A stretch of DNA of 64,000 bases from assembly GCA_963704455.1 (NCBI GenBank), contig OY969905.1, positions 2,542,001-2,606,000 of the forward strand, written 5' to 3'. Numbering within the stretch: the first letter of the stretch is position 1; every line of letters begins with the position of its first letter. A model generated the notes under the pieces. The model did no database searches, was not told the origin of the DNA, and was given only the letters and a program-made list of their open reading frames with translations. Shown piece after piece: positions 45,613 to 53,749 of the stretch. The position numbers were made by a program, and so were the translations under genes. The stretch is from DASTCZ01 sp963704455. GTDB taxonomy: Bacteria; Acidobacteriota; Terriglobia; Acidiferrales; UBA7541.

Positions 45613-46691
45613 GCAACCTAATGGTCGAAATGGGCGCCAAGGCTCTCCGGCTGGGCATCCCGCTTTCTGTGCAACTCGACATCACTTACCGGTGCAACGA
45701 ACGGTGTGTTCATTGCTATCTCGATCACGATGACCACGGCGAGATGACCACTATCGAGATTAAGAACCTGATTGACCAGATGGCCGAAGCGGGCGTTTTC
45801 TTTCTCACCATCAGCGGCGGAGAAATCCTGCTCCGCAAGGATCTGTTTGAGATTCTCGAGTACGCCCGTGAAAAGAGTTTTTGCGTCCGGCTGAAAACCA
45901 ATGCCTTGCTGATTGGCAAAAAGGAGGCGGAGCGCATCCGCAATCTGGGCGTGGAAACCATTCAGATCAGCATCTATTCCCACCGCCCCGAGGTTCATGA
46001 CGCCATCACCAAGGTGCCGGGCTCGCACGCTCGATCCATCAAGGCTATCCGTTTCCTCTGCGAAGAGGGTTTGCATGTGATCATGGCGAATGTCTTGATG
46101 GTCCAAAACTACGGAGATTATCCCGGCGTGAAGGCTCTGGCCGCTGAACTGGGCGTGCAAGTCACCATGGATCCGACGATCACCCCGATGATGGACGGCA
46201 ACCGGAAAACTCTGAATCTGGGCATTGGCGACAAATCACTGGCGGAAGTTTTCCACGATCGCAACTTGCTCGGGGATGCCGTGGACAACTGCGCTCTTCC
46301 TATGGGGGCCGACGACGAGGCTTTGGACTCCACGCCCTGCAGCGCGGGGCACACGGCGGCTTATGTTTCTCCCTACGGAGATGTTTACCCGTGCGTCCAA
46401 TTCCCGCTGCCCACCGGCAACGTCCGAAAAACAAAATTCCTGGACATCTGGAATCATTCACCGCAGATGAATGAAGTTCGCTCCATCACTTTGCGCGACC
46501 TGACCAATTGTTCCGTGTGTGTGCACGGCGGGACCTGCAGCCGATGCCCGGGGCTTGCCTTCATGGAAGGAAATATGCGCGGCCCTTCTACGGCGGACTG
46601 CGAAAAATCCTTCGCGCGAACCGGAATCCCATCCGAGAACCTGAAGCGCAAAAAATCAGGCATCTCCACTCTCGTTCAGATTCACGCCTAA
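45609..46691 (+). CDS. Radical SAM/SPASM peptide-modifying enzyme
   Basis: A 360-residue enzyme from a GTG start. The [4Fe-4S]-SAM motif is YRCNERCVHCYLD (Cys29, Cys33, Cys36), followed by FLTISGGEILLRKDLFE. The C-terminal part has SPASM-type cysteines: TPCSAGHTAAYVSPYGDVYP with the next Cys, then NCSVCVHGGTCSRCPG and a final STADC. This matches PqqE/ranthipeptide/sactipeptide-type maturases that make carbon or thioether crosslinks in peptides. The partner PqqD and the precursor candidate are encoded directly upstream. It is the last gene of the operon. Confidence 0.93.
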   Translation: MSNLMVEMGAKALRLGIPLSVQLDITYRCNERCVHCYLDHDDHGEMTTIEIKNLIDQMAEAGVFFLTISGGEILLRKDLFEILEYAREKSFCVRLKTNALLIGKKEAERIRNLGVETIQISIYSHRPEVHDAITKVPGSHARSIKAIRFLCEEGLHVIMANVLMVQNYGDYPGVKALAAELGVQVTMDPTITPMMDGNRKTLNLGIGDKSLAEVFHDRNLLGDAVDNCALPMGADDEALDSTPCSAGHTAAYVSPYGDVYPCVQFPLPTGNVRKTKFLDIWNHSPQMNEVRSITLRDLTNCSVCVHGGTCSRCPGLAFMEGNMRGPSTADCEKSFARTGIPSENLKRKKSGISTLVQIHA

Positions 46692-47034
46692 CACTATCAA
46701 AGCTCATCCGGCCAAATCTTATCCGAAAATCCATCGACTTGGTTCGAGAGTGAACTGACGGGGTTAAGGTCCGTCCGCGGATCCGAAGCTCGTGCAATTT
46801 CATTCGTTGTTGCTGCGGGATCGGCCTTGAGACTGGCTCGGCGGCGCAAGATTAAATTCAACTTTACGAAGGAGACGCCAAGCTCCTGACAGAGAGCTTG
46901 GAACATATCCAGCAGACCGCTACCTGCATTCTCAATGCAATCGGCGCGGAGGAAATCTCCGCGCCCTGAACCTCGAAGGAGATTCCTCTTTGTTGGCACA
47001 GCCCGCCGTTTCAATTCGCTAGGGCTAGGTGTCG
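46692..47034. other. Convergent intergenic region with a stable hairpin
   Basis: This 343-base gap lies between two converging genes. The one notable structure is a 9-bp perfect stem GGCGCGGAG/CTCCGCGCC around GAAAT (46943-46951 and 46957-46965), without a following T tract on either strand. A minus-strand open frame of 105 codons exists but has no ribosome site or recognisable composition, so I did not call it. Confidence 0.5.
46943..46965. terminator. GC-rich hairpin between convergent genes
   Basis: A 9-bp perfect stem with a 5-base loop, placed where both the radical SAM operon and the permease gene must end. The absence of a T run makes intrinsic termination doubtful. Confidence 0.3.
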
Positions 47035-49491
47035 TTACTCGGTCCGCAGCACCTTTATTGGGCTAATTCGACTCGTGGCGGCAGCTGGGAGATAGCAACC
47101 AAGCGTGCCGACAGCCAGCACAACAGCAGTGGCCAGTGCCAACATCAAGGGATCACTCATACGCGCTCCAAAGAAGAGACTGTTCACGGCCTTTCCGACC
47201 AAGAAGGATGCGGCAATTCCGACGAGCATTCCAAGAAGGACTGGTTTCATCCCGTCGCGCATAATGAGATGCCGTATGTTTGAGGATGTTGCGCCCAAGG
47301 CCATACGAATTCCGAGTTCATGCCTGCGCTGACTCACTGAATACGCAGCGACGCTGAAAACTCCGAGTCCCGCCAGGAACAATGCACAGAAAGCGAATGA
47401 CCGGGCGAGGAGCATTTGAAACCTTCTACCGGCCACGGAGTCGGTGACTATCTCGTCCATCGTGCGGACTTTCACTATCGGAACCAGAGGATCAATCCCG
47501 CGAAGCGCGTTGCTAACCTCGGCGACTGTAGACAGTGCATCTCCATTGGTTCGCACAACGAGAGAGGCTGTCGTGGGTGTCTGAAGCTCCCAATATGGCA
47601 GATAGACCATGGACAAAGGGGGCTCATCCAAACGAACAGTGCGGATATCGGCGACGATTCCGATTACTTCAGTGAGAGGGGCATTGTTCGCTCCAGGATG
47701 GAATTGCTTACCAATGGGATTTTCCCCGGGCCATACCAGGTTGGCTACGGTTTGAGAAATCACAGCCACATTTTTTCCCCGATCCGCCTCGTCGAACACA
47801 CGCCCTTGTAATAGGCGGATTCCAATGGCTCGAAAATAGTCAGGACTTCCAAACCGGAAGTTGGCCATTAACCTCGAGTAGTCCTGCTGGACAATACCGG
47901 GAACGTTGACCACCGCAATAAACGCTTGTCCTTCGAGAGGCAATTTGCTGATCCATGCGGCAGACCGCACAAGAGGGAGATTTGAAACGGCAAGACGCGT
48001 TGCGTCATAAAAATGGAGCCGATCTGCCTGCTGCGAATAATTTTGGGGAGGCAGAGCGACATCCATTGTGAGAATCTTATCTGCGTCAAAACCCTTGTCC
48101 ACATGCAGTAACCGAACCAGGCTGGTTGTAAGCGTTCCGGCCACGATGACAAGCAATACCGTTAAAGCGACCTCAAGCGTAATCAATGTTTGGCGAATCT
48201 TGCGCCCACCTCGGTCGCCAGACATCGTTGTTCCGCCAGACTTGAGAATCTCTTGCGGATCAACACTCGCAATGCGCCAAGCGGGAAGACTTCCGAAGAG
48301 GATTCCTGCCCCGATAGAAACCAATAAGCAAAACAATAGGGCACGCAGGTCGATATGGACTTCGTCGAGTCTTGGTAGATCGGCTGGCGCAGAACCAACG
48401 AGCCACGTCAGTCCCAAATACGCGAGAGCGATTCCTAGAAGTCCTCCGAGCAAAGAAAAGGGTACAGACTCCGTAAGCATCTGACGAACTAAACGCGCGC
48501 GGCTGGCGCCTAATGAAATGCGAATCGCTCCCTCACGCAATCTTCCAGAAGCTCGTACGAGTGACAGTCCCGCCAGGTTGACGCATACAATTAACAGTAC
48601 CGATCCCACCGATGCCAGCAGGAGTAGAAGACCCCGACGGGAAGACCCGATTACTTCTGATTCGAGAGGCGTGAGCTCGGCCCGCAATTCAATCTTCCGA
48701 CCGCCATCTTTTGCCAGATCATTTGCGATTTGACTTTGCACAACGTTCAGATCGGCCAAGGCTTGTACGGGAGTGATTCCAGTCTTGAGGCGCGCAATCG
48801 CGGCGAAGCGGAAATTTCCAAGCGGGAAAACGGTGTTGAGGTCCACACCAAGAGGTCTGAAAAACGCCGTCTGCGAACCAAATTGCACACGAGGGCCGAG
48901 CTGATCGTTTTTGGGGAACCGAAATGATGCAGGCAGCACACCAATGACTTCATTCGCCACGCCATTTAGAGTTATCGATTTCCCCAAGATGGAAGGATCT
49001 GATTGCAGTTCATCACGCCAAAAGGAATTGGTGACAACAATCACGTTGTCGTGCCCCTGTCCGTCCTCTTCGGGCAAGAACGTTCTGCCTAGACGTATAG
49101 ATACTCCGAGAACGTCGAAAATATTTGCCGATACGTGCGCGCCGTATATCTCTTTAGCTTGATTCGTTGAGGTTAAGTCAGCCGTCATAGGCTCCGCGAC
49201 AGCCATTGCGCTAAATGATTGACTGTGTTTGCGCCACGAGTCGAAATTTCGGAGATTTGCCGGCCAAGAACCTCCCATTTGGCCCATCTGGGGAACGATT
49301 TCACGGATTAGATAAAGCTGGCGAGGCTCCCGATAAGGAAGCGGACGAAGCAATATGCCATTGACCATCGAAAAGATCGCGGTTGTGGCTCCGATGCCCA
49401 ACGCAAGCGCGATCGTTGCCAAACACGCGAATACAGGCTCTCGCGCCAACAATCTAACTCCGTTGCGTAAGTCTTTACAGAAAGAATGCAT
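47035..49491 (-). CDS. ABC transporter permease, MacB/FtsX type (acidobacterial orphan permease)
   Basis: An 818-residue protein built as two FtsX-like units. Each has a MacB-type periplasmic domain and membrane segments: LATIALALGIGATTAIFSMV at 26-45, a group near 280-400, then LTVLLVIVAGTLTTSLVRLL around 445, and a final group near 695-800 (GVFSVAAYSVSQRRHELGIR then LGMLVGIAASFLVGKAV). The length and duplication match the orphan permeases greatly expanded in Acidobacteriota. No ATPase gene is adjacent. The substrate is unknown. The start is preceded by a run of ten G residues on the coding strand. Confidence 0.9.
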   Translation of the reverse strand: MHSFCKDLRNGVRLLAREPVFACLATIALALGIGATTAIFSMVNGILLRPLPYREPRQLYLIREIVPQMGQMGGSWPANLRNFDSWRKHSQSFSAMAVAEPMTADLTSTNQAKEIYGAHVSANIFDVLGVSIRLGRTFLPEEDGQGHDNVIVVTNSFWRDELQSDPSILGKSITLNGVANEVIGVLPASFRFPKNDQLGPRVQFGSQTAFFRPLGVDLNTVFPLGNFRFAAIARLKTGITPVQALADLNVVQSQIANDLAKDGGRKIELRAELTPLESEVIGSSRRGLLLLLASVGSVLLIVCVNLAGLSLVRASGRLREGAIRISLGASRARLVRQMLTESVPFSLLGGLLGIALAYLGLTWLVGSAPADLPRLDEVHIDLRALLFCLLVSIGAGILFGSLPAWRIASVDPQEILKSGGTTMSGDRGGRKIRQTLITLEVALTVLLVIVAGTLTTSLVRLLHVDKGFDADKILTMDVALPPQNYSQQADRLHFYDATRLAVSNLPLVRSAAWISKLPLEGQAFIAVVNVPGIVQQDYSRLMANFRFGSPDYFRAIGIRLLQGRVFDEADRGKNVAVISQTVANLVWPGENPIGKQFHPGANNAPLTEVIGIVADIRTVRLDEPPLSMVYLPYWELQTPTTASLVVRTNGDALSTVAEVSNALRGIDPLVPIVKVRTMDEIVTDSVAGRRFQMLLARSFAFCALFLAGLGVFSVAAYSVSQRRHELGIRMALGATSSNIRHLIMRDGMKPVLLGMLVGIAASFLVGKAVNSLFFGARMSDPLMLALATAVVLAVGTLGCYLPAAATSRISPIKVLRTE

Positions 49492-49496
49492 AAGAT

Positions 49497-49506
49497 CCCC
49501 CCCCCC
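49497..49506 (-). repeat. Homopolymer G10 (coding strand) at the ribosome site of the permease gene
   Basis: Ten consecutive C on the plus strand read as G10 on the minus strand, 5 bases before the ATG at 49491. It overlaps the expected Shine-Dalgarno position. Slippage here would change ribosome-site spacing. Confidence 0.6.
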
Positions 49507-49556
49507 GAACTCGCCTCAGTGGTCAATTTTGACGTGTACGCGTTTCTGTGTCGGCG

Positions 49557-50114
49557 CTATTGATGAATCTCGGTTGGATCGCCGGTCTTATGTTCCTCGA
49601 TCTGAAATCGTAAGAACTTGTGAATCGCTGTGAGGGATTCAGAATCAGCAGTTGTGATGACAACGCGGCCCCCAGTTGGAGTCTCGTTGTACGAGTACTT
49701 GATCTTGTCGCGCAGCCGCTTCATATCCGGTACGCCCGGAGGCACGGTATCGTGCACGAACATGGGAATATCGAAATCTCCATTCGCGAATGCTTGCGAG
49801 ATATGCGCTAAGTGCATTCGAATATTGTCGCGGTTGGTGACATCTTTCGGGTCATTCGCCTCAACCTGGATGACTCCCCCGTCAGATTTTATGAAGAAGT
49901 GGTGTGTCGTAGCGGTTTGAGAGAAGCCCATGCCTTGCTGACCGCGCTCTTCCATGGTGGTCGCGGCTGCGGTCCCGTGCGAGTGACTGTTGTGCATCGG
50001 ACACTCGTTTGCGCAGTTGCATGATTGTTCTTTCTGCTGATTGGAGGACTGTTGGGCGTTCAAAAGCGAAAGAGGAATGAGCAAACAAACTGCGACCGCC
50101 AGAAGCGTTTTCAT
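49557..50114 (-). CDS. Small exported protein with Cys/His-rich segment
   Basis: A 185-residue protein with a signal peptide (MKTLLAVAVCLLIPLSLLNA, cleavage near AQQ). A possible metal-binding patch CNCANECPMHNSHSHG lies at about 33-48. The remainder (DKIKYSYNETPTGGRVVITT and LTAIHKFLRFQIEEHKTGD) is a compact alpha/beta domain also seen in exported proteins of metal-responsive loci. It lies 21 bases after the MerR gene in the same orientation, so it is probably induced by the same metal. I do not recognise a characterised homologue. Confidence 0.72.
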   Translation of the reverse strand: MKTLLAVAVCLLIPLSLLNAQQSSNQQKEQSCNCANECPMHNSHSHGTAAATTMEERGQQGMGFSQTATTHHFFIKSDGGVIQVEANDPKDVTNRDNIRMHLAHISQAFANGDFDIPMFVHDTVPPGVPDMKRLRDKIKYSYNETPTGGRVVITTADSESLTAIHKFLRFQIEEHKTGDPTEIHQ

Positions 50115-50135
50115 TGTTGCGTCTCCTGTTTGCGA

Positions 50136-50621
50136 TTACCGCGAGCCAGCGTTTCTTAAATACGACTTTCGCGTCTGGCGCGTCGGGTGAGATGCAACGA
50201 AGGCCTCCAGCAATCCAGCACGTTGTCCTTTCGGAGTCTTCCCAAGGATGCGGTCCCATTCGGCAAGTGTCTTGTGCAACTCACCGCGCCAAGCTTGCAG
50301 GTCACGTAGCTTGGTCTCCAAGTCTGCGAGTTTTCCCGCAGCGAGTGCTCTCACGCGATGGCAAGGTGCTCCTCCGCGGTCACGTTCACCGAATATAGCG
50401 ACCAGTTCCTTGATGGAGAAACCGATAGACAGCGCTCCTCGTATCAGGCGAACCCTCACTAAAGCGTGAGGGGGAAATAGGCGGTACCCCGATGCCGAGC
50501 GCGGCACAGTTGGCAGGAGGCGACAACGCTCGTAATGACGAAGCGTGTCGGGGCTAACTCCTGCTAGCCGAGCGAGTTCACCCGAGTACAATGGCCGATC
50601 TTTGGAGGCGTTAGGTCTCAC
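50136..50621 (-). CDS. MerR-family transcriptional regulator
   Basis: A 161-residue regulator with N-terminal winged helix LYSGELARLAGVSPDTLRHY and YRLFPPHALVRVRLIRGALS, then a dimerisation helix LAAGKLADLETKLRDLQAWR. One cysteine (GGAPCHRVRAL) sits where metal-sensing MerR proteins keep their first ligand, but the C-terminal CxxxC-type loop of CueR/ZntR is absent, so metal sensing is uncertain. The start is a GTG only 7 bases from the predicted -10 box, implying a leaderless transcript. It probably controls its own operon through the dyad at 50638-50653. Confidence 0.86.
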   Translation of the reverse strand: MRPNASKDRPLYSGELARLAGVSPDTLRHYERCRLLPTVPRSASGYRLFPPHALVRVRLIRGALSIGFSIKELVAIFGERDRGGAPCHRVRALAAGKLADLETKLRDLQAWRGELHKTLAEWDRILGKTPKGQRAGLLEAFVASHPTRQTRKSYLRNAGSR

Positions 50622-50627
50622 GGGAGC

Positions 50628-50659
50628 AGCCTACAGCCTGGAATAGGTTCCAGAGTCAA
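50628..50659 (-). promoter_or_regulatory. MerR-type promoter with 20-bp spacer and internal dyad
   Basis: On the minus strand TTGACT (50659-50654) and TAGGCT (50633-50628) are 20 bases apart, the over-long spacing typical of MerR-regulated promoters. Within the spacer CTGGAA-CCTA-TTCCAG is a perfect dyad. This is the classic layout in which a MerR protein untwists DNA to activate transcription. Confidence 0.75.
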
Positions 50660-51012
50660 GTGAATTCCTTCGGTTTCGTCTGCCAATCTTGTAGCCCTTA
50701 CATTGTACGTTTGCAGTCGCTGAAAGGGCTGCCAACCTGGCATTGCTTCACTCTAAGCAACACCGGCGTCAATCGTGTCACCTATGTGAGGCGTGTTTTT
50801 GGCCCGTCGTCTTCGTTCCTACCCTTTCCATTGGGCACTGCTTCGGGATAATTCCTGCGCCCGGCGGACTTCGCGTCTTCTGCTTTTCCGGTACTTCCCA
50901 ACAAATCTTCTGAAACAGCGATGAAGATTTCTCGTGTCCCTCCCGAAATGCAGACGCTCGCCTTGGGAGCAGTATCCGCTCGCTCCGAGGTGCCCCAATC
51001 TAAGAATGCGGC
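50660..51012. other. Intergenic region without recognisable features
   Basis: Between the MerR promoter and the msrA stop I see no credible gene, tRNA or strong hairpin. A plus-strand frame of 63 codons (50660-50851) has no ribosome site and a composition unlike the neighbouring proteins. Confidence 0.5.
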
Positions 51013-51693
51013 TCAGTGATACGTGACGTAGAGGGCGGGAAATTCTTGCTGCAGGTTTTTCACTTTGGGAAGATCAAACGTCGCGATGTATGGATTGTCC
51101 GGATTATGAACGGCAAAGTCCTGATGGTAGTTTTCCGCTCGATAGAAGGCTTTCAGTGGAACGATCTGCGTCACGATAGCGTGTGAAAACAGTTTGGCTT
51201 GATTGAGTTGGTCAACATACGCCTGCGCAATATGCTGCTGCTCCGGATTCACAAAGAAAATTGCGGAGCGATACTGAGTGCCTGTGTCCGGCCCCTGGCG
51301 ATTCAGTTCCGTCGGGTCATGGGCGACTGAGAAAAACACTTTCAGCAACTGGCCTAAAGTAATTTTTGAAGGATCGTAAACAATTTCAACCGACTCCGCG
51401 TGCCCCGTCGTCCCGCTGCTGACTTCCTCGTAATCGGGATTCTTCACTGTTCCGCCGGCGTACCCTGCCGTCGCATGGGTAACGCCCTTCACGTGCTCGT
51501 ATACAAGTTGCACACCCCAGAAACATCCACCCGCGACGACAATTTTCGCCTGTCCCGTTTGTGCCGCTAGAGCCTCGTCGACCACCGGATCGGGTATCGT
51601 GGTCGCTGCGCCCGCCGCATTGCCACGGATCAGTGCGAGCGACGCCAGGAGAATCACAAACACACCCAAAACGACCGCTACCAAACGGCTCAT
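51013..51693 (-). CDS. msrA: Exported peptide-methionine (S)-S-oxide reductase
   Basis: A 226-residue protein. The ATG at 51693, 7 bases after GAGG, gives a signal peptide or anchor (LVAVVLGVFVILLASLALI). The catalytic motif is VAGGCFWGVQLVYEHVKGV with the nucleophilic Cys in GCFWG, followed by ATAGYAGGTVKNPDYEEV, SVEIVYDP and TQYRSAIFF, all diagnostic for MsrA. It repairs methionine-S-sulfoxide in envelope proteins. An MsrB partner is not visible nearby. The longer frame (17 codons) upstream is less likely. Confidence 0.94.
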   Translation of the reverse strand: MSRLVAVVLGVFVILLASLALIRGNAAGAATTIPDPVVDEALAAQTGQAKIVVAGGCFWGVQLVYEHVKGVTHATAGYAGGTVKNPDYEEVSSGTTGHAESVEIVYDPSKITLGQLLKVFFSVAHDPTELNRQGPDTGTQYRSAIFFVNPEQQHIAQAYVDQLNQAKLFSHAIVTQIVPLKAFYRAENYHQDFAVHNPDNPYIATFDLPKVKNLQQEFPALYVTYH

Positions 51694-51772
51694 CTCACTA
51701 CCTCGGCGTTGCGCTGTGCAGAAATTATTTGAATGCGCACGCATTCTTGAATCTGGTCAAACTACGCGGCCT

Positions 51773-52945
51773 TTAGTGCTTCGTCTTTACCTTGGTATCA
51801 ACGCCAAGACCCATCGCCTTGAGCTCTTCCAGCCCCTGGCGCGCCAGCGTGGCGAGTGGGCCGTTCGGGTCGAGCTCGATGCACTTCTGGTAAGCCTCGA
51901 CTGTGCCCGGCAACATAATGAAAGTGATTTTGTCACCTTCCATTTTGGATTGCATATTGGCTACCAGCGCGGCCCCGTAGAGGAACCACCCTTGGGCATT
52001 CTTGGGATCACCATCCGTCGCTTTTTTCAGAATCTCTACCATCGCGGGGTTTCCCAATCCCCCGGTGTTGTAAAGCACCGCGCCGAAATTCCGGTACGCT
52101 TGCGCGGCGTTGGCCGGATCGAGTTCCCCGCTCTTCAGGTACGCAGCTTTTGCTTCGTCAATTTTTCCGGCTTTCGCCAGGGCATTCCCAAGGTTGTTGT
52201 AGAAACCGGCGGCGGGTGGGTCAATCGCCGCGGCCTTCTGGAGCGCCGCCGCTTCGTCGTCGTACTTTCCCATCGTGTCGTAGGCGTCGCCCAGCAAGCC
52301 TAAAATGGACCGGCGGTCCTCGTCGTTGTTCCCGACAAGTTCCAGCGCCTGCTGAAACTCCGTGACGGCCTGCGTGGCAAGCGGAGTGATCTTTGGAGCA
52401 AAACTATCCCTCTGATCTGCAGGTGCGTGCAGTTGTTGTTTGCGGAGTTCCTGCGCCTGAATCAGTGCGTTGTGCCCGCTTTCGTAGTGCCCTTTGATGG
52501 TGTCGTTCTTCTTCGACGCCTCGGAGTAGGCCTTCGCTCTCTCGCGAAACTGTTTGACGTCGGGATCCGCAAGGCTGACATTGATTCCCATGTCGTGGCC
52601 CGCAACCACTTTCGTGGGGCCGTTGTAAATGATTTCACCGTTGAAAGTGAAAGTGACTGTATATCCTCCGGGCGCAAGACCGCCCTTAAGGTATTTGCCT
52701 GTCGCGTCCGATGTGGTCGTTATCTCAAGTCCTCCATCCTCGGCCCTAAAAGTTATGATTACTCCTTCCATCGGCTTGCCGCCTTCATCCTTGACGGTGC
52801 CCTTAATGGTCCCGCTTGAAGGCGAGTTCGGAACCGCATTTTTCTCCTGTGCGGACGCTGGCGGTGCAAAACACACCAGCACGAATGCAATGCAAAGAGC
52901 GAAACCAATCGCAGCAACTCCGAATTGAATCATTGCCTTCTTCAC
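51773..52945 (-). CDS. Exported TPR protein with carboxypeptidase-regulatory-like domain
   Basis: A 390-residue protein from a GTG start after GGAGG. The signal peptide is VAAIGFALCIAFVLVCFAPP followed by ASAQ. A carboxypeptidase-regulatory-type beta-sandwich spans about 45-125 (GTIKGTVKDEGGKPMEGVII), and TPR-like repeats follow (AVTEFQQALELVGNNDEDRR, DEAKAAYLKSGELDPANAAQ and VEAYQKCIELDPNGPLATLA). This pairing is frequent in Acidobacteriota. It is likely a periplasmic scaffold; the partner is unknown. Confidence 0.82.
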   Translation of the reverse strand: MKKAMIQFGVAAIGFALCIAFVLVCFAPPASAQEKNAVPNSPSSGTIKGTVKDEGGKPMEGVIITFRAEDGGLEITTTSDATGKYLKGGLAPGGYTVTFTFNGEIIYNGPTKVVAGHDMGINVSLADPDVKQFRERAKAYSEASKKNDTIKGHYESGHNALIQAQELRKQQLHAPADQRDSFAPKITPLATQAVTEFQQALELVGNNDEDRRSILGLLGDAYDTMGKYDDEAAALQKAAAIDPPAAGFYNNLGNALAKAGKIDEAKAAYLKSGELDPANAAQAYRNFGAVLYNTGGLGNPAMVEILKKATDGDPKNAQGWFLYGAALVANMQSKMEGDKITFIMLPGTVEAYQKCIELDPNGPLATLARQGLEELKAMGLGVDTKVKTKH

Positions 52946-52994
52946 GGTCGTTCCTCCCGGCCGGGCTTGCCGCTTCCCTGGAGCCCGTCAATCC

Positions 52995-53702
52995 TTACCC
53001 ATTATCTCTCATTACGGCCCGATAGGGGATAGGGTCCGTATGTCCGGCCTCCGCAAAAGCGCGCAGCCGCAGCAGACAGCTATCGCAAAGGCCGCATGCT
53101 TCATCTTCCGCCTGGTAACATGAATAAGTTAGATGCAGCGGCGCAGCAAGCTCGATGCCCCGGCGAATGATTTCACTTTTCCGCATTCCGATCACAGGCG
53201 TTACGATTTCAATTTGTGTTTCCGGTCGAGTTCCAGCGCGAATCAACTCCTGAAACACACGATAGTATTCCGGGCGACAGTCTGGATAACCGGAACTGTC
53301 TTCTGCGACCGCGCCGATAAATATCGCGCGCGCGCGAATCACTTCCGCCCAACTCACCGCGACAGAAAGAAAATGCGCATTGCGAAATGGTACGTAAGTA
53401 TTTGGAATTCCTTTATGCCTTTCTACTTCTGCCACTGATTCGCGTTCAGGAACCGCGATGCGCTGATCCGTTAAGGCCGATCCGCCAATTTGGTTGAAGT
53501 GATCCAGGCGGACAACCAGGCGTTCCTTGACGTCGTAATAATCGGCAATCTCTTCAAACGCCCGGCGTTCGCGCCGCTCCGTTCGCTGGCCATAACTGGC
53601 ATGCAGAAAAACAGGTTCATACGATTCCGCCGCCATCGCCGCCGTGACGCACGAATCCATCCCGCCGCTTACGAGCACTACTGCTTTTTGTTTCATTTTC
53701 AT
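52995..53702 (-). CDS. queC: 7-cyano-7-deazaguanine synthase
   Basis: A 235-residue ATP-dependent enzyme converting 7-carboxy-7-deazaguanine to preQ0. PP-loop motif AVVLVSGGMDSCVTAAMA; zinc ligands in YSCYQAEDEACGLCDSC. I start at 53702 (MKMKQKAVVLVSGG); two other ATGs within 18 bases are possible, and the frame opens 44 codons earlier. It follows queE by 47 bases and is last in the queuosine group. Confidence 0.94.
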   Translation of the reverse strand: MKMKQKAVVLVSGGMDSCVTAAMAAESYEPVFLHASYGQRTERRERRAFEEIADYYDVKERLVVRLDHFNQIGGSALTDQRIAVPERESVAEVERHKGIPNTYVPFRNAHFLSVAVSWAEVIRARAIFIGAVAEDSSGYPDCRPEYYRVFQELIRAGTRPETQIEIVTPVIGMRKSEIIRRGIELAAPLHLTYSCYQAEDEACGLCDSCLLRLRAFAEAGHTDPIPYRAVMRDNG

Positions 53703-53749
53703 TTCAAAGATACCGTACATCGCAGAAGATTGGTTACACGCTGGATTTG

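Noticed and set aside
46697..47014. Minus-strand frame of 105 codons between convergent genes
   Set aside because: No ribosome site, low-complexity-free but featureless product, and it spans a GC-rich hairpin.
50660..50851. Plus-strand frame of 63 codons
   Set aside because: No Shine-Dalgarno and begins beside the MerR promoter running the other way.
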